DNA of 64,000 bases, from assembly GCA_963739625.1 (NCBI GenBank), contig CAVUAU010000018.1, forward strand, positions 62,001 through 126,000, in the 5' to 3' direction. This DNA is from Salinimicrobium sp963739625. GTDB lineage: Bacteria > Bacteroidota > Bacteroidia > Flavobacteriales > Flavobacteriaceae. The notes under the pieces are model-generated. The model saw only the letters and a program-made list of their open reading frames with translations. It searched no databases and had not been told where the DNA came from. Position 1 is the stretch's first letter; every line of letters starts with the position of its first letter. This document shows, piece after piece, positions 56,781-64,000 of this stretch. The position numbers were made by a program, and so were the translations under genes.

Positions 56781-57114
56781 ATTTCTTGTTGATGCCAATC
56801 TTCCAGTGAAGTTCAGATTTTGGTCTGGAGTAGATTTTTTACATGTAGCAGCAATTGGTCCCACCTGGTCTGACTCTCAAGTATGGAAGTATTCAGAATA
56901 AAATGATCTTACTATTATTACAAAAGATGCTGATTTCTCTGACCGGATCATTGCAGTTTCACCGCCACCAAGAGTGATTCATTTCAAAACCGGTAACTTG
57001 AGACTAAAGGATTTTCAGGATTTTATTGCGAAGCATTGGAATGAAATCAGGCGGTATAGTGAGACGCATAAACTTGTAAATGTTTACGCGGATAAAATAA
57101 CAGGAATAAAATAA
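56773..57114 (+). pseudogene. DUF5615 PIN-like toxin with an in-frame stop
   Basis: The frame from ATG 56773 reads AKFLVDANLPVKFRFW, meets TAA at 56899-56901 (codon 43), and continues without a break as NDLTIITKDADFSDRIIAV ... PPPRVIHFKTGNLRLKDF to TAA at 57112-57114. Both halves are typical of DUF5615, so a single base change in codon 43 has cut the gene in the middle. The acidic residues of the nuclease site (DAN and KDADFSD) fall on different sides of the stop. The toxin is expected to be dead unless the stop is a sequencing error. Confidence 0.85.
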
Positions 57115-57117
57115 GAT

Positions 57118-57828
57118 TTGAATAAAAAGATACAATTTCAGGAACTGGGATTAAAGGATTACAAAGAGACCTGGGATTACCAGGAGGAACTCTTCAAACA
57201 GATCCTTGATACCAAAATAAAGAACAGGCGGGAAGATACTTCCGAAGACACTTCTAATTACCTGCTTTTTGTAGAGCATCCTCATGTTTACACCCTCGGA
57301 AAGAGCGGCGATATTGAACATCTTTTGATTAATGAACAGCAGCTGAAGCAAAAAGGCGCGACTTTCTATAAGATCAACCGCGGCGGTGATATCACTTACC
57401 ACGGTCCGGGGCAGATCGTAGGTTATCCAATCCTTGACCTGGAAAATTTCTTTTCAGATATTCATAAATACCTGCGCCTGCTGGAAGAGACGATAATTCT
57501 CACGCTAAAAGACTACGGAATTTCTGCGGAAAGAAGCAAGGGCGAGACCGGAGTCTGGCTGGATGTAGGAACTCCCTTTGCCAGGAAGATCTGCGCCATG
57601 GGCGTGCGCGCCAGCCGCTGGGTTACCATGCACGGTTTTGCTTTCAATGTCAATGCCGATCTTGGTTACTTCGACAACATCGTCCCCTGCGGAATAGAAG
57701 GCAAGGCGGTCACTTCCCTCAATGTGGAATTGGGAATGAAAGAAGTTAACGAGGAAGAAGTGAAACAAAAACTAAAGCAACATTTTTCTGACCTTTTTGA
57801 GGCGGAGCTGGTACCCCCAACCCCCTAA
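57118..57828 (+). CDS. lipB: octanoyltransferase LipB
   Basis: A 236-residue enzyme with the LipB signatures: the FVEHPHVYTLGKSG stretch, NRGGDITYHGPGQIVGYPILDL, the catalytic Lys region ARKICAMGVR, and the catalytic Cys in NIVPCGIEGKAVTSL. It moves octanoyl from acyl carrier protein to lipoyl domains. It appears to start with TTG (57118), since no ATG lies before the conserved part. Its last five residues (VPPTP) and stop codon are supplied by a GC-rich repeat that begins at 57813. Confidence 0.94.
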   Translation: MNKKIQFQELGLKDYKETWDYQEELFKQILDTKIKNRREDTSEDTSNYLLFVEHPHVYTLGKSGDIEHLLINEQQLKQKGATFYKINRGGDITYHGPGQIVGYPILDLENFFSDIHKYLRLLEETIILTLKDYGISAERSKGETGVWLDVGTPFARKICAMGVRASRWVTMHGFAFNVNADLGYFDNIVPCGIEGKAVTSLNVELGMKEVNEEEVKQKLKQHFSDLFEAELVPPTP

Positions 57829-57889
57829 AGGGGGCTATATTTATACCATTTGAAGGATGAGTAAGTCCCCTTCAGGGGATTTAGGGGTA
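57813..57889. repeat. inverted pair of REP-like GC-rich repeats on the left of the DUF559 gene
   Basis: Unit 1 (57813-57839) contains ACCCCCAACCCCCTAAAGG and unit 2 (57863-57889) contains CCCCTTCAGGGGATTTAGGG. Unit 1 is the reverse complement of the same family as unit 2 (core CCCCTTTAGGGG, tail GRTTKRGGGGT). Unit 1 overlaps the end of lipB. Confidence 0.85.
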
Positions 57890-57934
57890 AACGGAAACTG
57901 TTCCAACTACCATATACCACAAAGGTGGCTAAAG

Positions 57935-58321
57935 CTAAATTTTCTTCAGTTGGGCTATTTCTTTTTTGATGAAGTTAATAACGGCTTCAGAATTTTCCAG
58001 TATTTCCGAATTGGTAAATCTCATCACTGTGAGCCCAAGGTCCTGTAAGTGCTTATCACGCATTTCATCGTAGACAATATTTTCTTTTTCCTGATGTATC
58101 TCCCCATCGGCCTCAATTACCAGTCTTAATTCATGACAGTAAAAATCTACAATGAATTGGCTGATGGGGTGCTGTCTTCGAAATTTCACTTCCAGTTTAT
58201 GGTTTGACAGAAAATTCCACAAAACCTTTTCAGTCTTTGTTTCTCTTTTTCGCAACTCCCTGGCCTGCTTATGAATAATAGGAGGAGCTCCATAAAACAT
58301 ATTATTAACCTTATTTTCCAC
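57935..58321 (-). CDS. DUF559 (Vsr-like) endonuclease-domain protein
   Basis: A 128-residue protein of the DUF559 family, which has the restriction-endonuclease/Vsr fold. The core reads ARELRKRETKTEKVLWNFL, KFRRQHPISQFIVDFYCHE, LVIEADGEIHQEKENIVYDEMRD, with the D...ExD acidic residues expected for metal-dependent DNA cutting. It stands alone, reads against lipB, and is enclosed by five copies of one palindromic repeat family. I know of the same gene-repeat association in other Flavobacteriia, which suggests it moves as or with the repeats. Its function is unknown. Confidence 0.88.
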   Translation of the reverse strand: MENKVNNMFYGAPPIIHKQARELRKRETKTEKVLWNFLSNHKLEVKFRRQHPISQFIVDFYCHELRLVIEADGEIHQEKENIVYDEMRDKHLQDLGLTVMRFTNSEILENSEAVINFIKKEIAQLKKI

Positions 58322-58358
58322 TGAAGATTTTTTTCTTTCTAAGTTATTGAAAATAAAG

Positions 58359-58507
58359 AAGTCCCCTTCAGGGGATTTAGGGGTAGAAATGGAATTCTGT
58401 ATACACCCCCAACCCCCAAAAGGGGGCTATACAAATTTCAGGATTTTTTTTGGCAAAAGCTTTTCAGTTAAGTCCTGTAAAAGTCCCCTTTAGGGGATTT
58501 AGGGGTA
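58359..58507. repeat. three REP-like GC-rich repeats on the right of the DUF559 gene
   Basis: Units at 58359-58385 and 58481-58507 have the CCCCTTYAGGGGATTTAGGG form. The unit at 58403-58431 is inverted (CCCCCAACCCCCAAAAGGGG). The 58359 unit is identical to the left-hand one at 57863. The last unit ends about ten bases before the stop of the 807-residue gene. Confidence 0.85.
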
Positions 58508-58517
58508 AAATGAAAAA

Positions 58518-60941
58518 CTATTTCACTTCATAAACAAGGATCGAATCCTCATCTCCCTGCACCACAATTTCAGGAGCTGAGTCGCCATCGGCGTTGGCCA
58601 TGTCTATGGCAGAATTCCCGTAGACGGGGAAGCCGGGCATTAGCTGTGCATTGCTGTCAAAAAGGTAAACCTTGTGAGTCTGCAGGTCGGTAACGGATAC
58701 GTAGATCTTGTTGTTGAGGTAGAATATCTGCGGTTCGGTATATAGTCCGAAATTGAGGGTCGCGGTATTTCCTTTTATTTGCAGCTCATTTTCAGAAAGG
58801 CTAACAAAGGTCTTTTCTGTTGCGGTGATCTTATGGTTTTCTGCCAGCCCGAAATCTTTACGGCTGATCTTGCCGGCTTCAGAAATTGTCACCAGCTGCC
58901 CGTTCTCATTGGTAGAGACAAAATCGCCGTTGTATTCGTACCATTCATTATCTGAAAATGCTACATCCTCCTTCACCTTAACACGAATGTTTCCCTGCCT
59001 GCTTAAAATGTCAATTTTACCACCTTCTTCGGCAACAACAATATAGTCCTTGCGGCCTATCCTAATGTGTTTGGGCGGGTGCAGGATTCTGTCATCGGCT
59101 TTATCAAAGCCAAAGCCTTTCACCCTGCGGGCTTTGTTGTCATACATGTACACCTGCCGGTTCTGCACGATCACAAACCGGTAGTCCCGCTTATTCTCAT
59201 AGTCAAAAACCGCTAGTGGCTGAGTGATCTCATCTCTAAATTTCAGCGGGAAAGGTTTTACGCTATTGCCATCGCGGTCTATCACGTGCAGCTCGTTTTG
59301 AGTTGCAAAAGCGAGTTGATACCTACCGTTCTTAAGAATATCAATAGATTGTATCTCGCCTAAAATGCGACTTTGCAGTTGCTTTTTCCAGTAGATCTTT
59401 CCTTTGGGAGAGATGAGGTAAAGCGTATTGTTTTCGTCTTGCACAGCCACATCCATCCCTTTACTGCGGTGGTTTTTAAAGAAAACCGGGTGACCGGCAA
59501 CGGGAGCAGCAAGGCTCACCGCCGTTTCCTGCGAGGTGTCGCTTTGAGATTGTACTTTAGTGTTCTTAGTGAGCACAGCATGAACGTGTGCAAAATTAGA
59601 TTGATAGACAAATTGCAGCGCCGCCAGTGGATAACCTTTTAAATCTATCTTTTCTGAAAGCCCTTCGGAAAGTACATTTTTGAAACCGCTGTTGTTGCTT
59701 ACGAGTAGCAGCGAAGCTTCTGAACTCAGGTTTTCTGAAGTGGAATCATAGGCCGGAGAAGCCGAAAGGACCTGCTCATTCTGAAATGCCGAAATGATCT
59801 CCTGTATTGCTTCTAAAGATTCTGAAAAGACAAAAAACTGGTCAAACTGCGCGTAAAATTTTAGATCTTCAGGCTTGAGCAAGGGCTGCAGCAGCTGTTC
59901 AAAATTGTTGCCACCGGAATATTCAAAAATGTCAATTCCGCGGAAGGTTTCGGCGAGTTCTTCAGAAAAAGAGGCTATTTCAGGATCAAGAGAACGCACC
60001 GCAAAAACCTCATTTTTGGAAAGATAAATAGTTCCGGCTTCCACAGCCGATTGCAAGAGTTGCTCTTCCGTAGAAATTGCATGGGAAGATTCCTTTTTCC
60101 TGAACTTGAGCAGGTTTCTTTTCAAAGCCGGGAAGTCTGAAAAAGTCATGGATAAAAATCCGTTGCTGCTCTGCGGGCAAATCTTTGCCAGTTGATTTTC
60201 GGCGGGAGGGACGTCTTTAAAAAGGTTGATTTGGGCGGGAATACTGTCTGATGCCGTACTAACCCCGTTAAGTTTTATGCCATTCTGGGAAATGTCGGCA
60301 TCCAAAACCGTCCACCTGGAGAAATTTTGTAGCTCAAGGTTTTTGAACCACTTCTGCAGCAGCGGGGAAAATTTCTTGTGGTTAATAAAGATCGAAGGTT
60401 TTTTTAAGTCAGCAGCTTTCAACACCAGTTGAAAATCTTCAGAAGCAACCAATTTTTTGTCACTTTTAAGGCTGCTTTCGAGGAAATTTTGAGAATTACT
60501 TAGAATGAAGATGCTGTCGCGAGCCGCGGTGAAAAAATTCCGGCCTTGAAAATCCTTTTTTTGAATGTCTTTAGTAGCATTGAGAATAACTTCAGCTTTT
60601 TTCAGCTGGAGAGAATCTGCAATATTTACTTTTTGAGAAGTGATAAAGCTGAAAAGCAAAGAATCCTTAAGGCTCGAAAAAGCAAGAAATGCGGGCTGTT
60701 TATGTGGGATATTTTGAAGTAGCTCCAGCTGCTTGGACAGCTGCTCAAAAGCAGGAAAATCCTTGTTCTGCTTAATGAACTCGTTGTTCTTAAGATTGCT
60801 AAAGAAAAGATCTGGATTTTGCAGTCTTAGAACAACAGTAGAATTATCCGGTATAAAATCTGTCATTTCCCCGGCTCCCGATCTGTCTTTTGCGCATCCC
60901 AAAAGAAGGAGGGCGATCAGGGCCAATAGAAGGTTTCTCAT
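58518..60941 (-). CDS. large lipoprotein with a C-terminal propeller-like domain, hypothetical
   Basis: An 807-residue lipoprotein (signal with LLLLGCAKD). The first 470 residues look like a DUF3352-type substrate-binding fold (FIPDNSTVVLRLQNPDLFF). The C-terminal 320 have repeated short beta motifs with ISPKGKIYWKKQL, IDRDGNSVKPFPLKF, ISEAGKISRKDFGL and a closing DADG-like NADGDSAPEIVVQGDEDSI, as in PQQ or FG-GAP propellers. It probably sits at the inner face of the outer membrane. It ends the rnhB transcription unit. I do not know its role. Confidence 0.82.
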   Translation of the reverse strand: MRNLLLALIALLLLGCAKDRSGAGEMTDFIPDNSTVVLRLQNPDLFFSNLKNNEFIKQNKDFPAFEQLSKQLELLQNIPHKQPAFLAFSSLKDSLLFSFITSQKVNIADSLQLKKAEVILNATKDIQKKDFQGRNFFTAARDSIFILSNSQNFLESSLKSDKKLVASEDFQLVLKAADLKKPSIFINHKKFSPLLQKWFKNLELQNFSRWTVLDADISQNGIKLNGVSTASDSIPAQINLFKDVPPAENQLAKICPQSSNGFLSMTFSDFPALKRNLLKFRKKESSHAISTEEQLLQSAVEAGTIYLSKNEVFAVRSLDPEIASFSEELAETFRGIDIFEYSGGNNFEQLLQPLLKPEDLKFYAQFDQFFVFSESLEAIQEIISAFQNEQVLSASPAYDSTSENLSSEASLLLVSNNSGFKNVLSEGLSEKIDLKGYPLAALQFVYQSNFAHVHAVLTKNTKVQSQSDTSQETAVSLAAPVAGHPVFFKNHRSKGMDVAVQDENNTLYLISPKGKIYWKKQLQSRILGEIQSIDILKNGRYQLAFATQNELHVIDRDGNSVKPFPLKFRDEITQPLAVFDYENKRDYRFVIVQNRQVYMYDNKARRVKGFGFDKADDRILHPPKHIRIGRKDYIVVAEEGGKIDILSRQGNIRVKVKEDVAFSDNEWYEYNGDFVSTNENGQLVTISEAGKISRKDFGLAENHKITATEKTFVSLSENELQIKGNTATLNFGLYTEPQIFYLNNKIYVSVTDLQTHKVYLFDSNAQLMPGFPVYGNSAIDMANADGDSAPEIVVQGDEDSILVYEVK

Positions 60942-60969
60942 GATGCCCGTTTTTTGACAAAAGTAGTAT

Positions 60970-61569
60970 TTACAGGGAAAGTTCCAACTGCCCGGGCAGC
61001 AGTTTAAAGCTTTTTCTATGGTAGATGGTGCTGCCGAACTCTTTTATGGCTTCACGATGTTCCACTGTGGGATAGCCCTTGTTCTGTTTCCAATTGTACA
61101 TAGGATACTCCTCGTGGATTTTGGTCATGAAGTCGTCGCGGTAGGTTTTAGCCAAAATTGAAGCTGCCGCAATATTAAGATACTTCCCGTCACCTTGAAT
61201 GATACATTCGTGAGGGATCTCCCGGTAATTTTTGAAGCGATTCCCGTCGACCACGATAAATTCAGGAACGGTTTTCATTTCATCAATACAGCGATGCATA
61301 GCCAAAATAGAAGCATTTAAGATGTTGATCTCATCAATTTCCTCCATATACACGTGTTGCACAGAAAAACACACAGCTTGCTTCTCGATAAGCTCACGCA
61401 GCTCCAACCTGGTTTCGGAATTGAGCTGCTTAGAATCGTTGATCAGGCCTCTCCTGAAGTACTTAGGAAGAATCACTGCGGCGGCCGTAACAGGGCCTGC
61501 CAGACAACCTCTTCCTGCTTCGTCTGTGCCGCACTCGTAAATGACTTTGGTATGTTGCTTCTTTAACAA
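60970..61569 (-). CDS. rnhB: ribonuclease HII
   Basis: A 199-residue RNase HII with the metal-binding start YECGTDEAGRGCLAGPVTAAAVIL, the GKYLNIAAASILAKTYRDDFM segment, and the substrate-recognising YPMYNWKQNKGYPTVEHREAI. It cleaves RNA in RNA-DNA hybrids, including single ribonucleotides in DNA. It is first in a two-gene unit with the downstream lipoprotein (29 bases apart). Confidence 0.96.
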   Translation of the reverse strand: MLKKQHTKVIYECGTDEAGRGCLAGPVTAAAVILPKYFRRGLINDSKQLNSETRLELRELIEKQAVCFSVQHVYMEEIDEINILNASILAMHRCIDEMKTVPEFIVVDGNRFKNYREIPHECIIQGDGKYLNIAAASILAKTYRDDFMTKIHEEYPMYNWKQNKGYPTVEHREAIKEFGSTIYHRKSFKLLPGQLELSL

Positions 61570-62045
61570 GATTTTCGGAAAGTTGTGGTTTCTTGAGGCT
61601 GTAAAATTAGGTAACAGGTTTCTTTTGAGGAGCCTAAAGAAGAAAAAGTTATCAAGAAATTTGGGAAGAGGCAGTTTTAGTGCGGAGGCAGCCTCAAGCG
61701 GATGAACTCTCCTTGAGAAGAGTAAGTTAAAAGGGTAATTTTATGTAAACCCGAAGATTAAGTCATAAATTCCAAAAGAATCATTGATACTGAACATTCC
61801 GAATTACAAAACCGCATTTTTGATGTTTTTTACACTTTTTACAAAATTGTTCAATTTTGGGTAAAAAATGTAGAATAACTTCTTTTTTTGGCTATTCCCT
61901 GAGAAAATGATCTGCTGCTGGCGCTCAGGAAGTTGATTATGTTCCCGAAATGTTAAGGTATTAACACAGAACATGAAAATTAGGTTTGGTTTCTTAAGTT
62001 TTTATTAGCACTTTTGACATTGGCTAATTCAATAATACATAAAAA
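61570..62045. other. 476-base intergenic region before the SusC receptor
   Basis: I see no gene here. The rnhB and susC-like genes diverge from it. A TAGGTTTG box at 61981-61988 matches TAnnTTTG and lies 57 bases before the receptor start, so it is the likeliest promoter, but no -33 TTG is at the right distance. Confidence 0.5.
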
Positions 62046-64000
62046 ATGAAAAGAAGATTAAGTGGAATTCTAACACTGTTAATGGTGTTAGTGGTGCAGC
62101 TAACCTTTGCACAGCAAAAAGAGGTTATGGGTAGAGTTACCGATGCCCAGGGAATGCCTCTGCCCGGGGTAAACGTTATCGTGGCAAATACTACACGGGG
62201 TACCCAAACCGGGTTTGAAGGTAACTATTCAATTATGGCAGAACCCGGGCAGGAGCTTGTTTTTTCCTACGTAGGTTTTGCAACCCAAAGACGTATGGTT
62301 GGTGCAGAGAGTACTATTGATGTAACTCTTGAAGTCGATGCTGCAGCCCTTGAAGAGGTTGTGGTTGTTGGATACGGTTCTAAATCAACTGTAAAAGAGA
62401 CAAGTTCTTCATCTTTGGTTACCTCAGAGAGTCTTGAAGACAGGCCAATTGTGTCTGTAAATGACCTTCTAAAAGGTAACGCAACAGGGATATTTGTGGC
62501 AGGTGGAAGTGGACAACCTGGTGCCAATACTACTGTAAGAATACGTGGTATCAGCTCCCTTAACGCGGGAACTGCGCCTCTATATGTTGTAGATGGGGTT
62601 CCTGTTATTTCTGGAGACTATACAAGACTTAACACTACTGCAGATGTTTTGGCTAACATGAACAGTAATGACATTGAATCTGTTACTATTCTTAAAGATG
62701 CCTCTGCAACCGCTCAATATGGAGCACGTGCTGCAAACGGGGTTATTCTTATTACTACAAAATCTGGTAAAGCAGGGGAGCCTAAATACAGCCTCTCAGT
62801 AGAAACCGGATTTAACAAAAAAGCAGTTGAAGGACAGCAAAACCTTAGCGCTGCTGAATGGGGTGAATTAGTAAACGAAGGTTTGGTAAACGCCTACGGC
62901 GAAGATTTCGCTACTTACTATGAAGAGAATGTTAACCCTGATGGAGTTGATTCCAACTGGGGAGATGCAATCGAAAGAGGTTCTGCGCTACAGCAGCAAG
63001 TGAACTTTTCTGTAACCGGAGGTGGTGAAAACCTTAGGTACTATACTTCTATTGGTTATTTCGATCAGGAGAGTATTGTGAAAAACTCCAGCTTCAACAG
63101 AACTGCAGGTAGATTTAAGGTTGATTATGACCTCAATGACAAAATGAGATTGACTCAAAACATTAATGCGAGTTTTTCAAATCTCAAAACTCTTTCCTCT
63201 GGTGGTGGATTTGCTAACCCAATTTTGGCTAAGTATTTTGCAAGACCTTCAGATCCTATCTATAATGAAGATGGTTCCTTTTTTATTGGAAACAATCCTA
63301 ACAACCCACGTTTATCTAATGGTCTTTTCAACGTTCCAATGTTATTGGAGAACGATTTCAACAAGGCTAAGACGCTTAAGTTGACTGGAATTACTACTTT
63401 CTCTTATGATATCTTTGAAAACCTTAACTTCACAACAAGGTTGTCTTTGGATAATACCGTTATTGAGGAGGATTCTTATAACAACCCCCGGCATGGAGAT
63501 GGATTTAGTGTAACAGGTAGGGCTTATGCTTACGACACAAGAGTCTTTGACTACGTATGGCAAAACATGTTGACCTATGACTTCACTCTAGGAGAATCCA
63601 ACAACTTTACCCTTTTGTTAGTTCAGGAAGCTCAGAAGAATCAATATAGAGATGTTTCATCTGCTGCAGAAGGATATGGAAAAGAAGGTTATACTACTGT
63701 ATCTGTAGGGTCTAATGATCTTACTGCTGATGGAACAAAGTCTCAGTATACAAATGCTGCCTACCTGGCTAGCGTTAACTATGATTTTGGAGGGAAATAT
63801 TTCCTTGATGCCGCGTATAGACGTGAAGGGAACTCAAACTTTGCCGAAAACAACAAGTGGGGTGATTTCTGGTCGTTTGGTGGTGCATGGGATGTCGCTC
63901 AAGAAGATTTTCTTGCCGGTAGCACTCTAAGCCAGTTAAAACTTCGTGCAAGTTATGGGCAGGTAGGTAACGCATCTATTGGTTCTACTTCAAGTTTAGC
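62046..64000 (+). CDS. SusC/RagA-family TonB-linked outer-membrane receptor (3' end outside window)
   Basis: The first 651 residues of a receptor that stays open to the window end. In order: signal peptide (ending LTFAQQ), a carboxypeptidase-like domain (GRVTDAQGMPLPGVNVIV, FEGNYSI), the TonB box region (LEEVVVVGYGSK), a plug domain with VRIRGISSLNAGTAPLYVVDGVP and ATAQYGARAANGVILITTK, and the beginning of the barrel. SusC proteins import sugars or peptides with a SusD lipoprotein, which should follow outside the window. The substrate cannot be told. No sigma/anti-sigma pair lies upstream. Confidence 0.95.
   Translation, partial: MKRRLSGILTLLMVLVVQLTFAQQKEVMGRVTDAQGMPLPGVNVIVANTTRGTQTGFEGNYSIMAEPGQELVFSYVGFATQRRMVGAESTIDVTLEVDAAALEEVVVVGYGSKSTVKETSSSSLVTSESLEDRPIVSVNDLLKGNATGIFVAGGSGQPGANTTVRIRGISSLNAGTAPLYVVDGVPVISGDYTRLNTTADVLANMNSNDIESVTILKDASATAQYGARAANGVILITTKSGKAGEPKYSLSVETGFNKKAVEGQQNLSAAEWGELVNEGLVNAYGEDFATYYEENVNPDGVDSNWGDAIERGSALQQQVNFSVTGGGENLRYYTSIGYFDQESIVKNSSFNRTAGRFKVDYDLNDKMRLTQNINASFSNLKTLSSGGGFANPILAKYFARPSDPIYNEDGSFFIGNNPNNPRLSNGLFNVPMLLENDFNKAKTLKLTGITTFSYDIFENLNFTTRLSLDNTVIEEDSYNNPRHGDGFSVTGRAYAYDTRVFDYVWQNMLTYDFTLGESNNFTLLLVQEAQKNQYRDVSSAAEGYGKEGYTTVSVGSNDLTADGTKSQYTNAAYLASVNYDFGGKYFLDAAYRREGNSNFAENNKWGDFWSFGGAWDVAQEDFLAGSTLSQLKLRASYGQVGNASIGSTSSL

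Noticed and set aside
57813..58507. GC-rich repeats as a CRISPR array
   Set aside because: The units occur in both orientations with uneven spacing and a gene in the middle, and there are no cas genes.
1..64000. tRNA or rRNA genes, and insertion sequences
   Set aside because: Looked for tRNA arm patterns, rRNA-like blocks and transposase motifs by eye on both strands and saw none; a covariance-model scan would be needed to exclude small RNAs.

Overview
The window is a stretch of chromosome from a marine-type member of the Flavobacteriaceae (Bacteroidota), of the Gramella/Salegentibacter kind. The evidence is the gene content: a SusC/RagA outer-membrane receptor, exosortase XrtF with its partner protein, a GYDIA-family GHMP kinase beside class II HMG-CoA reductase, HYC_CC_PP and DUF3347 copper proteins, and a LysS with a C-terminal extension. 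Several starts are also preceded by the Bacteroidota -7 promoter box TAnnTTTG. I saw no rRNA, tRNA, CRISPR array, insertion sequence or prophage.

Layout. 1-4.4 kb (+): envelope genes (end of an unidentified gene, LptC, a small membrane protein, a CNNM/CorC protein, PpiD). 4.4-6.7 kb (-): GHMP kinase and HMG-CoA reductase of the mevalonate route. 6.9-12.8 kb (+): a peptide-use operon, DPP IV followed by two POT transporters. 12.9-14.2 kb (+): periplasmic thioredoxin and a VapC-type toxin-antitoxin pair. 14.2-19 kb (-): ComEC, a NlpC/P60 lipoprotein, LpxB, a small membrane protein and SurE. 19.1-21.3 kb (+): tail-specific protease, followed by about 750 bp of decayed intergenic repeats. 22-29.1 kb (-): the rod-shape operon mreB-mreC-mreD-mrdA-rodA, with purH upstream. 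29.2-33.5 kb: ABC permease, serine hydrolase, GAF/fRMsr protein, and the XrtF pair.

33.6-50.8 kb (+) is a copper/silver-resistance island. It encodes HYC_CC_PP, CusA, a TolC-like channel, a CusB-like adaptor with a DUF3347 tail, a multicopper oxidase fused to a CopB-like barrel, a haem-binding-domain protein, a DUF3347 lipoprotein, an HMA/AraC-type regulator, a manganese catalase, a DsbA-like protein, and a P1B ATPase with four HMA domains. Together these would pump copper from cytoplasm to periplasm and out of the cell, oxidise Cu(I) outside the inner membrane, and deal with peroxide.

50.8-64 kb: a lipoprotein, a large zinc metalloprotease, LysS, a 50-residue YqaE/Pmp3 protein, a DUF433/DUF5615 pair with a broken second gene, LipB, a DUF559 endonuclease gene surrounded by five REP-like GC-rich repeats, an 807-residue lipoprotein, RNase HII, and the first two thirds of a SusC receptor that runs off the end.

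Two things stand out. First, seven genes are split by eight single-base indels, mostly +1 in short homopolymers; removing them restores full-length, family-typical proteins. This points to sequence errors more than to biology. Second, there are two families of short palindromic repeats. One (CAAAAATG-N-CATTTTTG core) is scattered through intergenic and coding DNA. The other (CCCCTTTAGGGG core) surrounds the DUF559 gene like a mobile REP unit.
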